From Porticoccaceae bacterium (GTDB lineage: Bacteria > Pseudomonadota > Gammaproteobacteria > Pseudomonadales > Porticoccaceae): a DNA stretch of 19,871 bases. Of the stretch, positions 1-6,934 are shown one piece after another. The position numbers were made by a program, and so were the translations under genes. How positions within the stretch are numbered: position 1 is the stretch's first letter; every line of letters begins with the position of its first letter. The notes beneath the pieces are model-generated. The model did not search any database, was not told the origin of the DNA, and worked only from the letters and a program-made list of their open reading frames with translations. The stretch lies in assembly GCA_023229065.1 (NCBI GenBank), contig JALNZZ010000023.1, positions 1 through 19,871 of the forward strand, given 5' to 3'.

Positions 1-605
1 TAGGCGTTGCTCGTCTGCTGGACCTGTGGGCCGCGCCCCTCGTTGCCGGTCGGCTCGTAGCGCCGCAGCCAGTCGATGAAACCATGCGCCCGCAGGTTCT
101 TCAGCGCCCGCACGATCGTATCGCGCGACCGGCCGAGCCGATCCATGATCGTGGTGATTGACGGCTCTAGCCGGCCGGTGCGGAAGTCGATGAGATTGAC
201 GAACAGCCGCAACACGTCGAGCGCGACCGACCCTAACGGGCCGCTGCGCTCGCCCTTCTGGCGCAAGCCGGCCTCGTTGTAGATTTCGGCCGCCTTCAAG
301 ATCGCCTGAACGTCCTTGCGCGTCGTCGGCCGCCATATGCGGCCCTCCGATCGCCCCCGGATATGACTATGCCGGCGAACCGGCGTCGGGCATCGCTCGG
401 CCGGTGGGGGCATGACCAGGCCAAGCCCGACCTGTCCCGATCCCCGCCACGCCGCCCGGCGGCCCTCGGCAAGCGTCATAAGCTCGCCGGCCTCGTCGTC
501 GGAGAGCTGGCCGGCACCGTAGCGCGTCCAGACTTCCCGCATGATTTCATCAAGCGCGTTCCCACGCGCGCAGCCGATCGCGGCCGCGTAATGCGTCCTC
601 AACAT
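1..605 (-). CDS. Plasmid replication initiator-like winged-helix protein, N-terminal part (continues at 19744)
   Basis: This is the first 202 codons of a gene that runs off the left end and continues at 19744 down to 19471 once the 127-base terminal overlap is closed. The joined gene is 879 nt (292 aa), and the join keeps the frame. Residues about 148-176 (SITTIMDRLGRSRDTIVRAL and following) form a helix-turn-helix with a wing, as in plasmid Rep and phage-type initiator proteins. The ATG at 605 has GGAAGG 4 nt upstream. An in-frame ATG at 635 would add ten residues but lacks a Shine-Dalgarno. No other gene on the plasmid looks like an initiator, and it sits next to parA, so a replication role is the best inference. 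Family assignment is by feel, not a database match; a transcriptional regulator remains possible. Confidence 0.7.
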   Translation of the reverse strand, partial: MLRTHYAAAIGCARGNALDEIMREVWTRYGAGQLSDDEAGELMTLAEGRRAAWRGSGQVGLGLVMPPPAERCPTPVRRHSHIRGRSEGRIWRPTTRKDVQAILKAAEIYNEAGLRQKGERSGPLGSVALDVLRLFVNLIDFRTGRLEPSITTIMDRLGRSRDTIVRALKNLRAHGFIDWLRRYEPTGNEGRGPQVQQTSNA

Positions 606-670
606 ATGCCTTCCGTCCTTCCATTCGGAGGACATGACGACTGTGGACGGCAGGCACGGCTTTCCCCGTT

Positions 671-693
671 TCCGCAAGAATCAATCTTGCGGA
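671..693 (-). promoter_or_regulatory. Inverted repeat in the rep leader
   Basis: A perfect 9-bp inverted repeat, TCCGCAAGA (671-679) and TCTTGCGGA (685-693), with a 5-nt loop lies 66-88 nt upstream of the rep ATG at 605. It could be an operator for autoregulation or a leader hairpin. No poly-U tract follows it on the rep strand, so it is not an obvious terminator. Confidence 0.5.
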
Positions 694-762
694 TTGGCGT
701 GCTCTAGCGTAGATAAGGGGAGATTGGTTTGGCCCCGTCTCTACGGTGTGTCTGACGGCCCT

Positions 763-797
763 AAAGCCCCTCGCCGCTGCTAACGGCGAGGGGCTTT
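763..797 (-). terminator. Strong hairpin terminator
   Basis: A perfect 14-bp stem, AAAGCCCCTCGCCG (763-776) and CGGCGAGGGGCTTT (784-797), with a 7-nt loop starts 4 nt after the stop of the minus-strand RHH gene at 802. The A/T ends on both arms suggest it can work in both directions. It insulates rep from the RHH/resolvase block. Confidence 0.75.
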
Positions 798-801
798 GCC
801 G

Positions 802-1014
802 TTATGTCCCTTGCTGCGTCTCGATATAGACCCTCAATGCTTCTTCGATGATCGGCGTACGTCCCCGCACGCCCCTGGCTTCCTTGAGTTGGTCGATAGC
901 TTTGACCATCTCGGCAGGAAGGTCAGTGTTCACCAAAACCCGGCCAGCAGCTCGTCGCCGCTCCCGATGGGCGCGAACGAGTTCCTTACTTGGTGGCTTG
1001 GCTACACGACTCAT
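802..1014 (-). CDS. Small ribbon-helix-helix protein
   Basis: This 70-aa protein (MSRVAKPP...YIETQQGT) has a basic N-terminus. It is followed by a short beta strand (GRVLVNTDLP) and two helices (AEMVKAIDQLKEARG and RTPIIEEALRVYIE), the CopG/Arc-type ribbon-helix-helix pattern. Such dimers bind short DNA repeats and often regulate plasmid copy number, partition or antitoxin genes. The ATG at 1014 fits the domain. An upstream GTG at 1095 would add 27 residues of unlikely composition; neither start has a clear Shine-Dalgarno. TGCA array A (1161-1188) is about 150 bp upstream, so it may be controlled by, or compete with, the RHH protein encoded beside parA. Confidence 0.7.
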   Translation of the reverse strand: MSRVAKPPSKELVRAHRERRRAAGRVLVNTDLPAEMVKAIDQLKEARGVRGRTPIIEEALRVYIETQQGT

Positions 1015-1160
1015 ATTTACATGTAATCCAGAAAATTGTTGATTCTGCAATGCCTTGAATCGAAACCCCTGAAATCCCGGGGTTTTCGCTGTCACAATTC
1101 GCGGCGATTCAAGTTATCTCGCCTCGTTAGAAGGTCGAATCGGCTGCCAAGGCATAGGAG

Positions 1161-1188
1161 TGCAGCATTGCACTTGTGCACAAATGCA
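1161..1188. repeat. TGCA 8-bp-phased array A
   Basis: TGCA occurs at 1161, 1169, 1177 and 1185, exactly every 8 bp, with a near-match TGCC in phase at 1145. It lies between the resolvase stop (1191) and the start of the small RHH gene (1014). It is one of six such arrays on the plasmid and is read as RHH-type operator DNA. Confidence 0.75.
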
Positions 1189-1190
1189 CA

Positions 1191-1802
1191 TTATTTTGTT
1201 TCGTACGATACAAACGCCGCGCCGTCTAGCGCCCGATAGAGGGTCGCGCGATGCACACCCAGGAGGCGGGCGACTTCCGTAACCGGCTTGTTTTTCTCGT
1301 TGATGAGCTGGCGCGCGTGGGCGATCTGCTCGGCCGTGAGGGCAGGGGAGGGGCCGAACCGCACGCCTCGGGCCTTCGCTGCGATCCGGCCGGCGCTCGT
1401 GCGCTCCGCGATCAAGGCTCGCTCGAACTCGGCCATACCTGCGAACACGGTCAGCACCATGCGCCCGGCCGGCGTCGTCGTATCAGCCCAAGGCTCTGCC
1501 AGCGAGCGCAGGCCAGCGCCGGCCTCCTTGATCCGCTCCGCGATCGCCAGAAGGTCGGCTGTCGATCGGGCGAGGCGGTCTAGCCGGGTGATCGTCACCA
1601 CGTCGCCGGCGCGCAAATGGTCGAGCATCCGCGCCAGCTCGGGCCGGTCCCGCTTCGCTCCGGATGCCTTTTCCTCAAAGATGCGGATGCAGCCGGCCGC
1701 GCCAAGGGCGGCCCGCTGCTGGTCGAGGTCCTGGCCGCGCGTCGAGACGCGGGCATAGCCGATGAACACCCGGCCGGTGTCGGAATCTGGTTGGCGGTTC
1801 AC
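1191..1802 (-). CDS. Serine recombinase (resolvase/invertase family)
   Basis: This protein of about 203 aa has the resolvase catalytic domain. GYARVST contains the nucleophile Ser at about residue 20, followed by QDLDQQRAAL, a GDVVTITRLDRLARS segment with the conserved DRLxRS arginines, and AEFERALIAERT. A C-terminal helix-turn-helix (about 160-195, EVARLLGVHRATLYRAL) completes it. It would cut and rejoin two res sites, typically resolving plasmid multimers into monomers. The GTG at 1802 is preferred because AGGAG lies 6 nt upstream. The longer frame from ATG 1859 would translate through the inverted repeats that look like its own recombination site. Transposition-associated origin is an alternative, but no transposase is present. 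Confidence 0.85.
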   Translation of the reverse strand: MNRQPDSDTGRVFIGYARVSTRGQDLDQQRAALGAAGCIRIFEEKASGAKRDRPELARMLDHLRAGDVVTITRLDRLARSTADLLAIAERIKEAGAGLRSLAEPWADTTTPAGRMVLTVFAGMAEFERALIAERTSAGRIAAKARGVRFGPSPALTAEQIAHARQLINEKNKPVTEVARLLGVHRATLYRALDGAAFVSYETK

Positions 1803-1812
1803 GGCCTTCTCC

Positions 1813-1865
1813 TGTCGCAAATCATGTCGCAGGTGTTTTAGCACTTGCGACAAAGACATGCGACA
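1813..1865. other. Candidate res site for the serine recombinase
   Basis: Four copies of a 7-mer are arranged symmetrically just upstream of the resolvase start: TGTCGCA at 1813-1819 and 1825-1831, TGCGACA at 1846-1852 and 1859-1865. The inner pair delimits 28 bp (1825-1852), the usual length of a res subsite I. Its halves match at 11 of 14 positions after reverse complementing. The resolvase probably recombines here and represses its own promoter. Confidence 0.65.
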
Positions 1866-1932
1866 GTGACGGTTTCGCCTAAGTCACTGAACCACAAGGA
1901 ATTCGGATTTTCCCGCCAAGGTGCTGCTTAAC

Positions 1933-2436
1933 TTAGGATATTTGCGACCCATCCGCGACCGGGAGATGATCGAGCGGGAGGGGAGCCTGGGATTTGACGG
2001 TCTGGATCGCGAAATTGCTGCGTATGTCGCTGACACCGGGCAGCTTTAGAAGCGTATCGAGCAGGAAGCGTTCATAGGCCGCTAGGTCGGGAACGACGAT
2101 CTGCAACAGAAAGTCGGCGTCCCCTGAAACCAAATGGCAGGATACGACTTCGGGCAACGCCCGAACGGCTTCCCTGAACGCCGCTGCCGGCTCGTCATGG
2201 TGCCGCTCGACCTTGATGCCGACGAAGACGGTCAGCCCAAGGCCCAGACCGGCCCGATCAAGGCTCGCATGATAGCCGCCGATCACGCCGGCCTTTTCCA
2301 GAATCCGCACACGCCGCAGGCAGGGCGACGGCGACAATCCGACTTCCTCCGCGAGCTGCACGTTGGTCAGGCGCGCGTCCCGCTGCAAGGCCGCGAGGAT
2401 ACGGCGGTCGATAGCATCCAGTTTCATTTTTGGCAT
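1933..2436 (-). CDS. Lrp/AsnC family transcriptional regulator
   Basis: This is a 167-aa protein with an N-terminal winged helix (MKLDAIDRRILAALQRDARL, then NVQLAEEVGLSPSPCLRRV) and a C-terminal RAM/AsnC ligand-binding domain (VVSCHLVSGDADFLLQIVV...LPGVSDIRSNFAIQ). Such proteins sense amino acids and oligomerise on promoters. It is divergent from a LysE-type exporter with 134 bp between, the classic arrangement in which the regulator controls export of its effector amino acid. Start chosen at ATG 2436 (MPKMKLDAID); ATG 2427 is possible, and neither has a convincing Shine-Dalgarno. The open frame extends to 2556 but the extra residues do not resemble the family. Confidence 0.9.
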   Translation of the reverse strand: MPKMKLDAIDRRILAALQRDARLTNVQLAEEVGLSPSPCLRRVRILEKAGVIGGYHASLDRAGLGLGLTVFVGIKVERHHDEPAAAFREAVRALPEVVSCHLVSGDADFLLQIVVPDLAAYERFLLDTLLKLPGVSDIRSNFAIQTVKSQAPLPLDHLPVADGSQIS

Positions 2437-2570
2437 CCCGGCGCATGAATTGCCCTGGTGATTAGCATAGTAGGCCAATATCGACGCTGATCGTAGCGCA
2501 ATTCGCAAGGACATGCCCTTGGCAGTCTCGATAGTCTGAAACCGCAGCATCTTCATCGGTTGAACTGGTC

Positions 2571-3206
2571 ATGGGCGATTTGGGAATGTTCATCGGGGCG
2601 CTGGTCATCGTCTATCTAGTGCCGGGGCCGGATATGGTGCTAATCCTGCAAACCGGCGCGACCAAGGGGAGGGGATCGGCTATCGCTACAGCGGTCGGGC
2701 TGGCGGTCGCGCGGGCGGCACATGTAACTCTGGCGGCGCTCGGACTGGCGGCCTTGCTCACCACAAGCCCGATAACATTCGAGGTCGTGCGCTTCGCCGG
2801 CGCGGCCTATCTCATATGGCTCGGAATCGAAATCCTGCGTGCCCGGTCCCTCCTGCCCGAAGCGACGGCAACGCAGAAGCCAAGCCGGCCGCACTCCTAC
2901 GGATCGTGCTTCTATCGGGGGCTGCTGACGAACATCCTGAACCCCAAGGCCCTACTGTTTTGCTCGGTGCTACTGCCGCAGTTCGTCCGCCCCGGCCAAG
3001 AAACTGTAGCGGGGCAATTTCTGCTGTTGGGGGTAATCCTCGTCGGAGTGGGGTTCGCCTTCGATCTTATGTATGCGAGCGCTGGTTTCGTTCTCGGCCG
3101 ATGGATCGCCCGGCATCCGCTGGTGCAGACGCTGCAACGATGGGTGTTCGCGGCGATGTTGATCGGCTTCGGGCTTCGATTGGCTTTGTCGCAACGGCCC
3201 CTCTGA
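2571..3206 (+). CDS. LysE/RhtB family amino-acid exporter
   Basis: A 211-aa hydrophobic protein with about six membrane segments and the family's N-terminal signature (FIGALVIVYLVPGPDMVLIL) followed by a short glycine-rich loop (TGATKGRGSAIATAVGLAV). FYRGLLTNILNPKALLF is the typical second conserved loop. It should export an amino acid or derivative across the inner membrane; the substrate cannot be read from the sequence. Length is normal for the family. ATG 2571 is used; ATG 2586 is an alternative. It is divergent from the Lrp/AsnC gene and probably regulated by it. Confidence 0.9.
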   Translation: MGDLGMFIGALVIVYLVPGPDMVLILQTGATKGRGSAIATAVGLAVARAAHVTLAALGLAALLTTSPITFEVVRFAGAAYLIWLGIEILRARSLLPEATATQKPSRPHSYGSCFYRGLLTNILNPKALLFCSVLLPQFVRPGQETVAGQFLLLGVILVGVGFAFDLMYASAGFVLGRWIARHPLVQTLQRWVFAAMLIGFGLRLALSQRPL

Positions 3207-3289
3207 CTCTTATGAAGCAATTCCATAATCGAGCCGAGGATACAGTCGTGCAGAACCGTTCCGAACCTTCCGTTGCAGGCAAGCGTTAC

Positions 3290-3736
3290 ATGACCGGTGG
3301 CTGTCAGTGTGGAGCTGTTCGGTTTCGTATATCGGGGCCTATGAGGAAGCCGCACATTTGCCATTGCAGGATGTGCCAGAAGGCTGTGGGAGCACCCTTC
3401 ATAGCGCTTGCGGAAACTGATGTGTCTTGCTTCGTCTGGACGCGAGGTAAGCCGTCATGGTTCCGGTCATCTGAAGCGGTCGAGCGCGGATTTTGCAGCG
3501 CCTGCGGGACTTCTTTGCATTTTCGCTACATCGGCTCCAACTGGATCGACGTCACCCTTTCAAGTCTTGATGACCCCAACGCGATTGCTCCTGAGCAGGA
3601 ATTTGGCTGTGAAAGCCGATTGAAGTGGCTCGACAAACTCGGAAAACTGCCCCGCTCTACAACAGAAGCAACGACACCTCCCGCTGCCCTCAAAAAATAC
3701 GCAAGCAGACAGCATCCCGATCATGACGGGCAGTAG
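3290..3736 (+). CDS. GFA/CENP-V-type zinc-binding protein
   Basis: A 148-aa protein beginning MTGGCQCGAVRFRI, the usual start of glutathione-dependent formaldehyde-activating (GFA/CENP-V fold) proteins. It carries the zinc-ligand pairs CQCG, CHCRMC and CSACG and ends in the family-typical QHPDHD. Most members are uncharacterised; the formaldehyde-glutathione role applies to a minority, so substrate is unknown. An in-frame ATG at 3212 would add 26 residues without a ribosome-binding site. Its last 14 bases overlap a spurious upstream extension of the next frame. Lower GC than the backbone suggests separate acquisition with the cargo. Confidence 0.85.
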   Translation: MTGGCQCGAVRFRISGPMRKPHICHCRMCQKAVGAPFIALAETDVSCFVWTRGKPSWFRSSEAVERGFCSACGTSLHFRYIGSNWIDVTLSSLDDPNAIAPEQEFGCESRLKWLDKLGKLPRSTTEATTPPAALKKYASRQHPDHDGQ

Positions 3737-3793
3737 CATACATCAGGATTTCCGCGACAACGGAAAGCAGCCCCGAAACAGGCTTGCGAATCG

Positions 3794-3811
3794 CATAAGT
3801 GCGTGCTTATG
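3794..3811. promoter_or_regulatory. Palindromic candidate operator of the ArsR-type regulator
   Basis: CATAAG (3794-3799) and CTTATG (3806-3811) form an inverted repeat with a 6-bp spacer, ending 7 nt before the ArsR-type start codon. Autorepression through a palindrome at the start is usual for this family. Confidence 0.45.
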
Positions 3812-3818
3812 TGTTTCC

Positions 3819-4133
3819 ATGATCGAGAATGACATTTTCCGAGCTTTGGCAGACCCGACCCGCCGCGCGATCTTCGAGAAGCTGGCGGCAGGGAGCATGA
3901 ACGCCAGCACCTTGCGCAAGGGCATGGAGATCAGCCAACCGGCAATGTCGCAACACCTCTCGGTTCTGCGGAGCGCAAAGCTCGTGAGGGAAGAACGAGA
4001 GGGGCGTTTCGTGAATTACGAGGTCGATCCCGAAGGGCTGGCTCTCATCGCCCAATGGCTGGCGAAGTATCGCGCCTATTGGCCAGCGCGCATCGAAGCT
4101 CTCAAGGTCTTGCTGAGGGACATGGATCAATGA
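3819..4133 (+). CDS. ArsR/SmtB-type helix-turn-helix regulator
   Basis: A 104-aa protein with the family opening IFRALADPTRRAIFEKLA, a winged helix (MNASTLRKGMEISQPAMSQH, then LSVLRSAKLV) and the wing REEREGRFVNYEV. There is no cysteine-rich metal site, so it belongs to the ArsR-like group normally paired with an SRPBCC protein rather than to metal sensors. ATG 3819 matches the family N-terminus. Its stop overlaps the next start in an ATGA at 4130-4133, so the two are translationally coupled. Confidence 0.9.
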   Translation: MIENDIFRALADPTRRAIFEKLAAGSMNASTLRKGMEISQPAMSQHLSVLRSAKLVREEREGRFVNYEVDPEGLALIAQWLAKYRAYWPARIEALKVLLRDMDQ

Positions 4134-4489
4134 ACGAAGAAAAGACCATGGAGCAGGATAGCGCCGTAGAGATGGAATTTGACCTGGGCGATCCGCCGCA
4201 AAAGGTCTGGCGCGCTATCACCATCCCCGAGCTTCGGGAAAGGTGGTTGCCACAAGAGGCATTGGCCGATCCCGATGCGATCACCGTCACTCCCGGCGAG
4301 GAAGTGCGCTACAAGCTGCGCGACGACGCTCCCCCTTTCCTTGAAAGCACCGTGACGTTCACGATCACCCCAAACGCGACGGGTGGAACCTGCCTTCGGA
4401 TCGTCCACGAACTGACGGAAGCGAGATTCGATCGAATGGCGAGGGCGGCCGCGAACAGCAACAGCCCGCCTCTCATGCTCGCCGCCTGA
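4130..4489 (+). CDS. SRPBCC (AHSA1-like) ligand-binding protein
   Basis: A 119-aa protein with the START/SRPBCC pattern: FDLGDPPQKVWRAITIPELRERWL, then a beta-rich section (GEEVRYKLRD, ESTVTFTITPN, GTCLRIVHELTEARF). These proteins bind small hydrophobic ligands in a cavity and are commonly coupled to an ArsR-like repressor, probably as effector-binding or detoxifying partner. It is slightly short for the family, with a brief C-terminal tail (NSNSPPLMLAA) in place of the usual long final helix; it may be truncated at the 3' end. Confidence 0.8.
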   Translation: MNEEKTMEQDSAVEMEFDLGDPPQKVWRAITIPELRERWLPQEALADPDAITVTPGEEVRYKLRDDAPPFLESTVTFTITPNATGGTCLRIVHELTEARFDRMARAAANSNSPPLMLAA

Positions 4490-4534
4490 CGCGGCGAGCC
4501 TCATCCTAAAATTCTGGAAGTTTGGAGGTCGCCG

Positions 4535-5146
4535 ATGCGCGAAGCGATGCAGCTCGTCCCTATGGTCATAGAACAGTCCAGCCGGGGGGAGAGGTCTTTT
4601 GATATTTATTCCCGGCTTCTGCGCGAGCGGATTATCTTCCTCAATGGCGAGGTGAACGACACCGTTTCGGCCCTCGTCTGCGCGCAGCTCCTGTTTCTGG
4701 AAGCGGAAAACCCGAAAAAGCCCATCAATCTCTATATTAATTCGCCGGGCGGCGTCGTGACCAGCGGCCTCGCCATGTACGACACCATGCGCTTTATCCG
4801 CGCGCCGGTTCATACGCTTTGCATGGGGACAGCCCGTTCAATGGGATCGTTCCTGCTGATGGCAGGCGAACCAGGCGAAAGAGCTGCACTGCCTAATGCC
4901 AGTATCCTCATTCACCAGCCCTCCGGTGGCTTCCAGGGGCAGGCGTCCGACATGCAAATTCACGCCGAGGAAATCCTGAAAACCAAGCAGCGCATGACGC
5001 GGCTCTATGCGGAGCACTGCGGACGCTCCTATGAAGACTTTGAGCGCGCGATGGATCGCGACCGCTTCATGACGGCGGAGGAAGCACTAGAATGGGGTCT
5101 TATCGACCGCATCTTGCAGGTTCGTGAAGATACGGCTGGACTATAA
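4535..5146 (+). CDS. clpP: ATP-dependent Clp protease proteolytic subunit
   Basis: A full-length 203-aa ClpP. The catalytic triad is intact: Ser102 (in TARSMGSFLL), His127 (in ASILIHQPSGG) and Asp176 (in MDRDRFMTAEEALEWGLID), each five residues along from E. coli mature numbering (97, 122, 171). The handle and oligomerisation helices (YINSPGGVVTSGLAMYDTM) are present. ClpP forms a tetradecameric serine protease that needs a ClpA/ClpX-type unfoldase; no unfoldase is encoded here, so it would use host ATPases or form mixed rings with host ClpP. GGAGG lies 8 nt before the ATG. It is the last gene of the cargo and may be an accessory stress-tolerance copy. Confidence 0.95.
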   Translation: MREAMQLVPMVIEQSSRGERSFDIYSRLLRERIIFLNGEVNDTVSALVCAQLLFLEAENPKKPINLYINSPGGVVTSGLAMYDTMRFIRAPVHTLCMGTARSMGSFLLMAGEPGERAALPNASILIHQPSGGFQGQASDMQIHAEEILKTKQRMTRLYAEHCGRSYEDFERAMDRDRFMTAEEALEWGLIDRILQVREDTAGL

Positions 5147-5446
5147 AGCGGGTCGCGATGTTGTAAAAATCCCGAAACGTGCGACAGCTTTTGCGCCTAG
5201 CTTCTGCGAACTAGCAAGTTCTACCTGCACGCTTGAAGTGCAAAAACAGTGGTTTATGATGCTCTCGGGCTTTCGAGTCTGGGGCGTGGAAACCTCTGGG
5301 ATTAGATCAGGAGAATAGCAGGCGGCTTGCCCGAATGGCACGCCTGCCGACGCGGCGGCGTCATCTTGCCCCGCCCCTACGGGACCGATCTCGTTTCAGG
5401 CTCGATCCTCCCCACCAACAACGATTGGAAAACTGGGGGAGTGACC
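5147..5446. other. 300-bp intergenic region after clpP
   Basis: No convincing gene is seen; a 64-codon plus-strand frame (5124-5318) has no family features. The stretch is less GC-rich than the backbone. It contains a 7-bp inverted repeat GCAGGCG/CGCCTGC (5318-5324 and 5341-5347). It probably marks the right junction of the cargo and holds the promoter of the next two genes. Confidence 0.5.
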
Positions 5447-5728
5447 TTGATCCTATACACCTATAGCTGTGCTGACAGTGATGTTGCGGCCCGCTGGCGG
5501 GATACGGACCTTCGCAATGAATTTTTCCCCGATCTGGATGAGGTGAAGCAAGCCGTTCTCGAACTGCGCGATGAAGTCATGCGCTCGGACCCGGCAACGC
5601 CGTGGATGCCGGTTCGCATCGAGCGGATCGAGATCGCCCCGATTGAAGGGCCGGCCGTCCTGACGCTGCTCAATGAAGGCGTCGGGCCACTCGTGCGGGC
5701 ATATGAGATCGTGGAAATGGTTGACTGA
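5447..5728 (+). CDS. Conserved hypothetical small protein
   Basis: A 93-aa soluble protein, MILYTYSCADSDVAARW...GPLVRAYEIVEMVD, with no recognised domain. The pattern of a short strand, charged helix (FFPDLDEVKQAVLELRDEV) and two strands suggests a small alpha/beta fold. The start is read as TTG 5447 because a GGGGGAG Shine-Dalgarno ends 5 nt upstream; GTG 5441 and a longer frame from 5327 are less likely. It is followed after 5 bp by the XRE regulator and is probably co-transcribed with it. Confidence 0.65.
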   Translation: MILYTYSCADSDVAARWRDTDLRNEFFPDLDEVKQAVLELRDEVMRSDPATPWMPVRIERIEIAPIEGPAVLTLLNEGVGPLVRAYEIVEMVD

Positions 5729-5733
5729 CGGCC

Positions 5734-6138
5734 ATGGCTCGAACCGCACCAAAGCCCAAGGCAAGAGGCCCGGACCCAATCGACGTTGCGGTAGGGGAGG
5801 GGATCAAAATCCGCCGCCGCCTGCTCGGCGTAAGCCAGATTGAGCTCGGGAAGGCCCTCGGCGTATCCTTCCAGCAAATCCAGAAATACGAGAAGGGAAC
5901 GAACCGGGTCAGTGCAAGCGGACTTCTGCGGATGGCGGCGGTCCTCGGCGTGCAGCCAGCCTATTTTTTCCCCGAAGGGGGGAACGATGCTGCACCCGGT
6001 TCAACGCTGGCCGACGACGAACTATCCCGCTTCATCGCCAGCAATGAAGGCCAGGAGCTGAACATGGCCTTTGCCCGGATCGGCTCCCTGACCGTGCGCA
6101 GAAAGATCGTTGCCCTTGTCAAATCCATTGCCGGATAA
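5734..6138 (+). CDS. XRE-family helix-turn-helix regulator
   Basis: A 134-aa protein with a Cro/C1-type helix-turn-helix at about residues 22-78 (IKIRRRLLGVSQIELGKALG, VSFQQIQKYEKGTNRVSAS) and a short C-terminal helical segment, an alphaproteobacterial SinR-like layout. It probably represses or activates nearby plasmid genes; targets are unknown. It ends 20 bp from the convergent DUF6118 gene. Confidence 0.9.
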   Translation: MARTAPKPKARGPDPIDVAVGEGIKIRRRLLGVSQIELGKALGVSFQQIQKYEKGTNRVSASGLLRMAAVLGVQPAYFFPEGGNDAAPGSTLADDELSRFIASNEGQELNMAFARIGSLTVRRKIVALVKSIAG

Positions 6139-6158
6139 TCGGCCGGATCGAACAACGA

Positions 6159-6923
6159 TCATTGCGCCGGCTGCGCCGGTGCTGCCACGGTGACGGTGCA
6201 GCGCTGATCCTCGTTCGCCGTGGCCGCCGCCTCGGCACATGCTGTCAGCGCCGCCCGATTGGCCCGCACAAGATCGCTGGCCGAAACCAGATTATTCCAG
6301 TCCCTCGGGCTTCCCGATCTCATCAGCGAGATTCCCGCGTTCCAGCGATCGGCGTTCATGGCGGTCGAGGCAACGGCCATGTCAACGGGACCGGGCAGCA
6401 CGCGCGGGGCGAACAGCGTCAACAGGATGCCAAGGACCAGGCCAGCCCCGCCGACGATGCACAAATAACGATTCTGAACATGACGCTCGCGCGCGCTGGC
6501 GACATGCAGGGAAAGAACCCGGCCGGCGCGCTCGAGGTCGGATGCCTGGCGCTCGAGCTGCTGCGCGGCGGTGCGAACCAGGCCCTCGCCGCTGCGCTCG
6601 AGCGCAGCCGCATAGTGCTCCGCGCCTCGCTTGAGAATGGGCGACTGCTCGACGCCCTGCACGCGCTCACCGACATGGGCGAGCTGCTGCACGATCTGCG
6701 CCAGCTCGGGCTTGTAGTCCGCTGGTGGCCCCTGCCGGTCGAATTCGTCAAGGGCCATCTCCACGCCCTTGCGGATCGTCGTCATTTCCCGCCTGAGATC
6801 GCCGGCAAGGTCTTCCACCGTCAGCCGTAGCGCGTCGAAGGCTGCGGCCGGGTCGCCAGCGTCGTCGGCCAGTGCTTGCCGTGCGATACCTTCCCTGTCG
6901 TCGTGGTCGTCCAGTTCCGTCAT
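6159..6923 (-). CDS. DUF6118-like membrane protein, relaxase partner
   Basis: A 254-aa protein with an acidic N-terminus, a long amphipathic/coiled-coil region (about 35-150) and one membrane segment at about 153-172 (YLCIVGGAGLVLGILLTLFA). A C-terminal domain containing two cysteines follows. Proteins of this kind are regularly found directly downstream of Ti-type TraA relaxases; function is unknown. It starts 11 nt after the relaxase stop and is probably co-transcribed. The anchor plus coiled coil would suit tethering relaxosome or plasmid DNA at the inner membrane, which is inference. Confidence 0.7.
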   Translation of the reverse strand: MTELDDHDDREGIARQALADDAGDPAAAFDALRLTVEDLAGDLRREMTTIRKGVEMALDEFDRQGPPADYKPELAQIVQQLAHVGERVQGVEQSPILKRGAEHYAAALERSGEGLVRTAAQQLERQASDLERAGRVLSLHVASARERHVQNRYLCIVGGAGLVLGILLTLFAPRVLPGPVDMAVASTAMNADRWNAGISLMRSGSPRDWNNLVSASDLVRANRAALTACAEAAATANEDQRCTVTVAAPAQPAQ

Positions 6924-6934
6924 GATCTGCCTGC

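Noticed and set aside
363..707. 114-codon plus-strand frame opposite rep
   Set aside because: Overlaps the rep coding strand and leader; composition is that of a shadow frame.
4127..4813. 228-codon minus-strand frame across SRPBCC and clpP
   Set aside because: It covers parts of two well-supported plus-strand genes and shows no family signature.
1859..5187. 8-bp direct repeat TGCGACAG on both sides of the cargo (1859-1866, 5180-5187) as target duplication or recombination scar
   Set aside because: An 8-mer can recur by chance in 20 kb, no transposase is present and the right copy lacks the rest of a res site.
5124..5318. 64-codon plus-strand frame after clpP
   Set aside because: No ribosome-binding site, no recognisable features and it starts within clpP.
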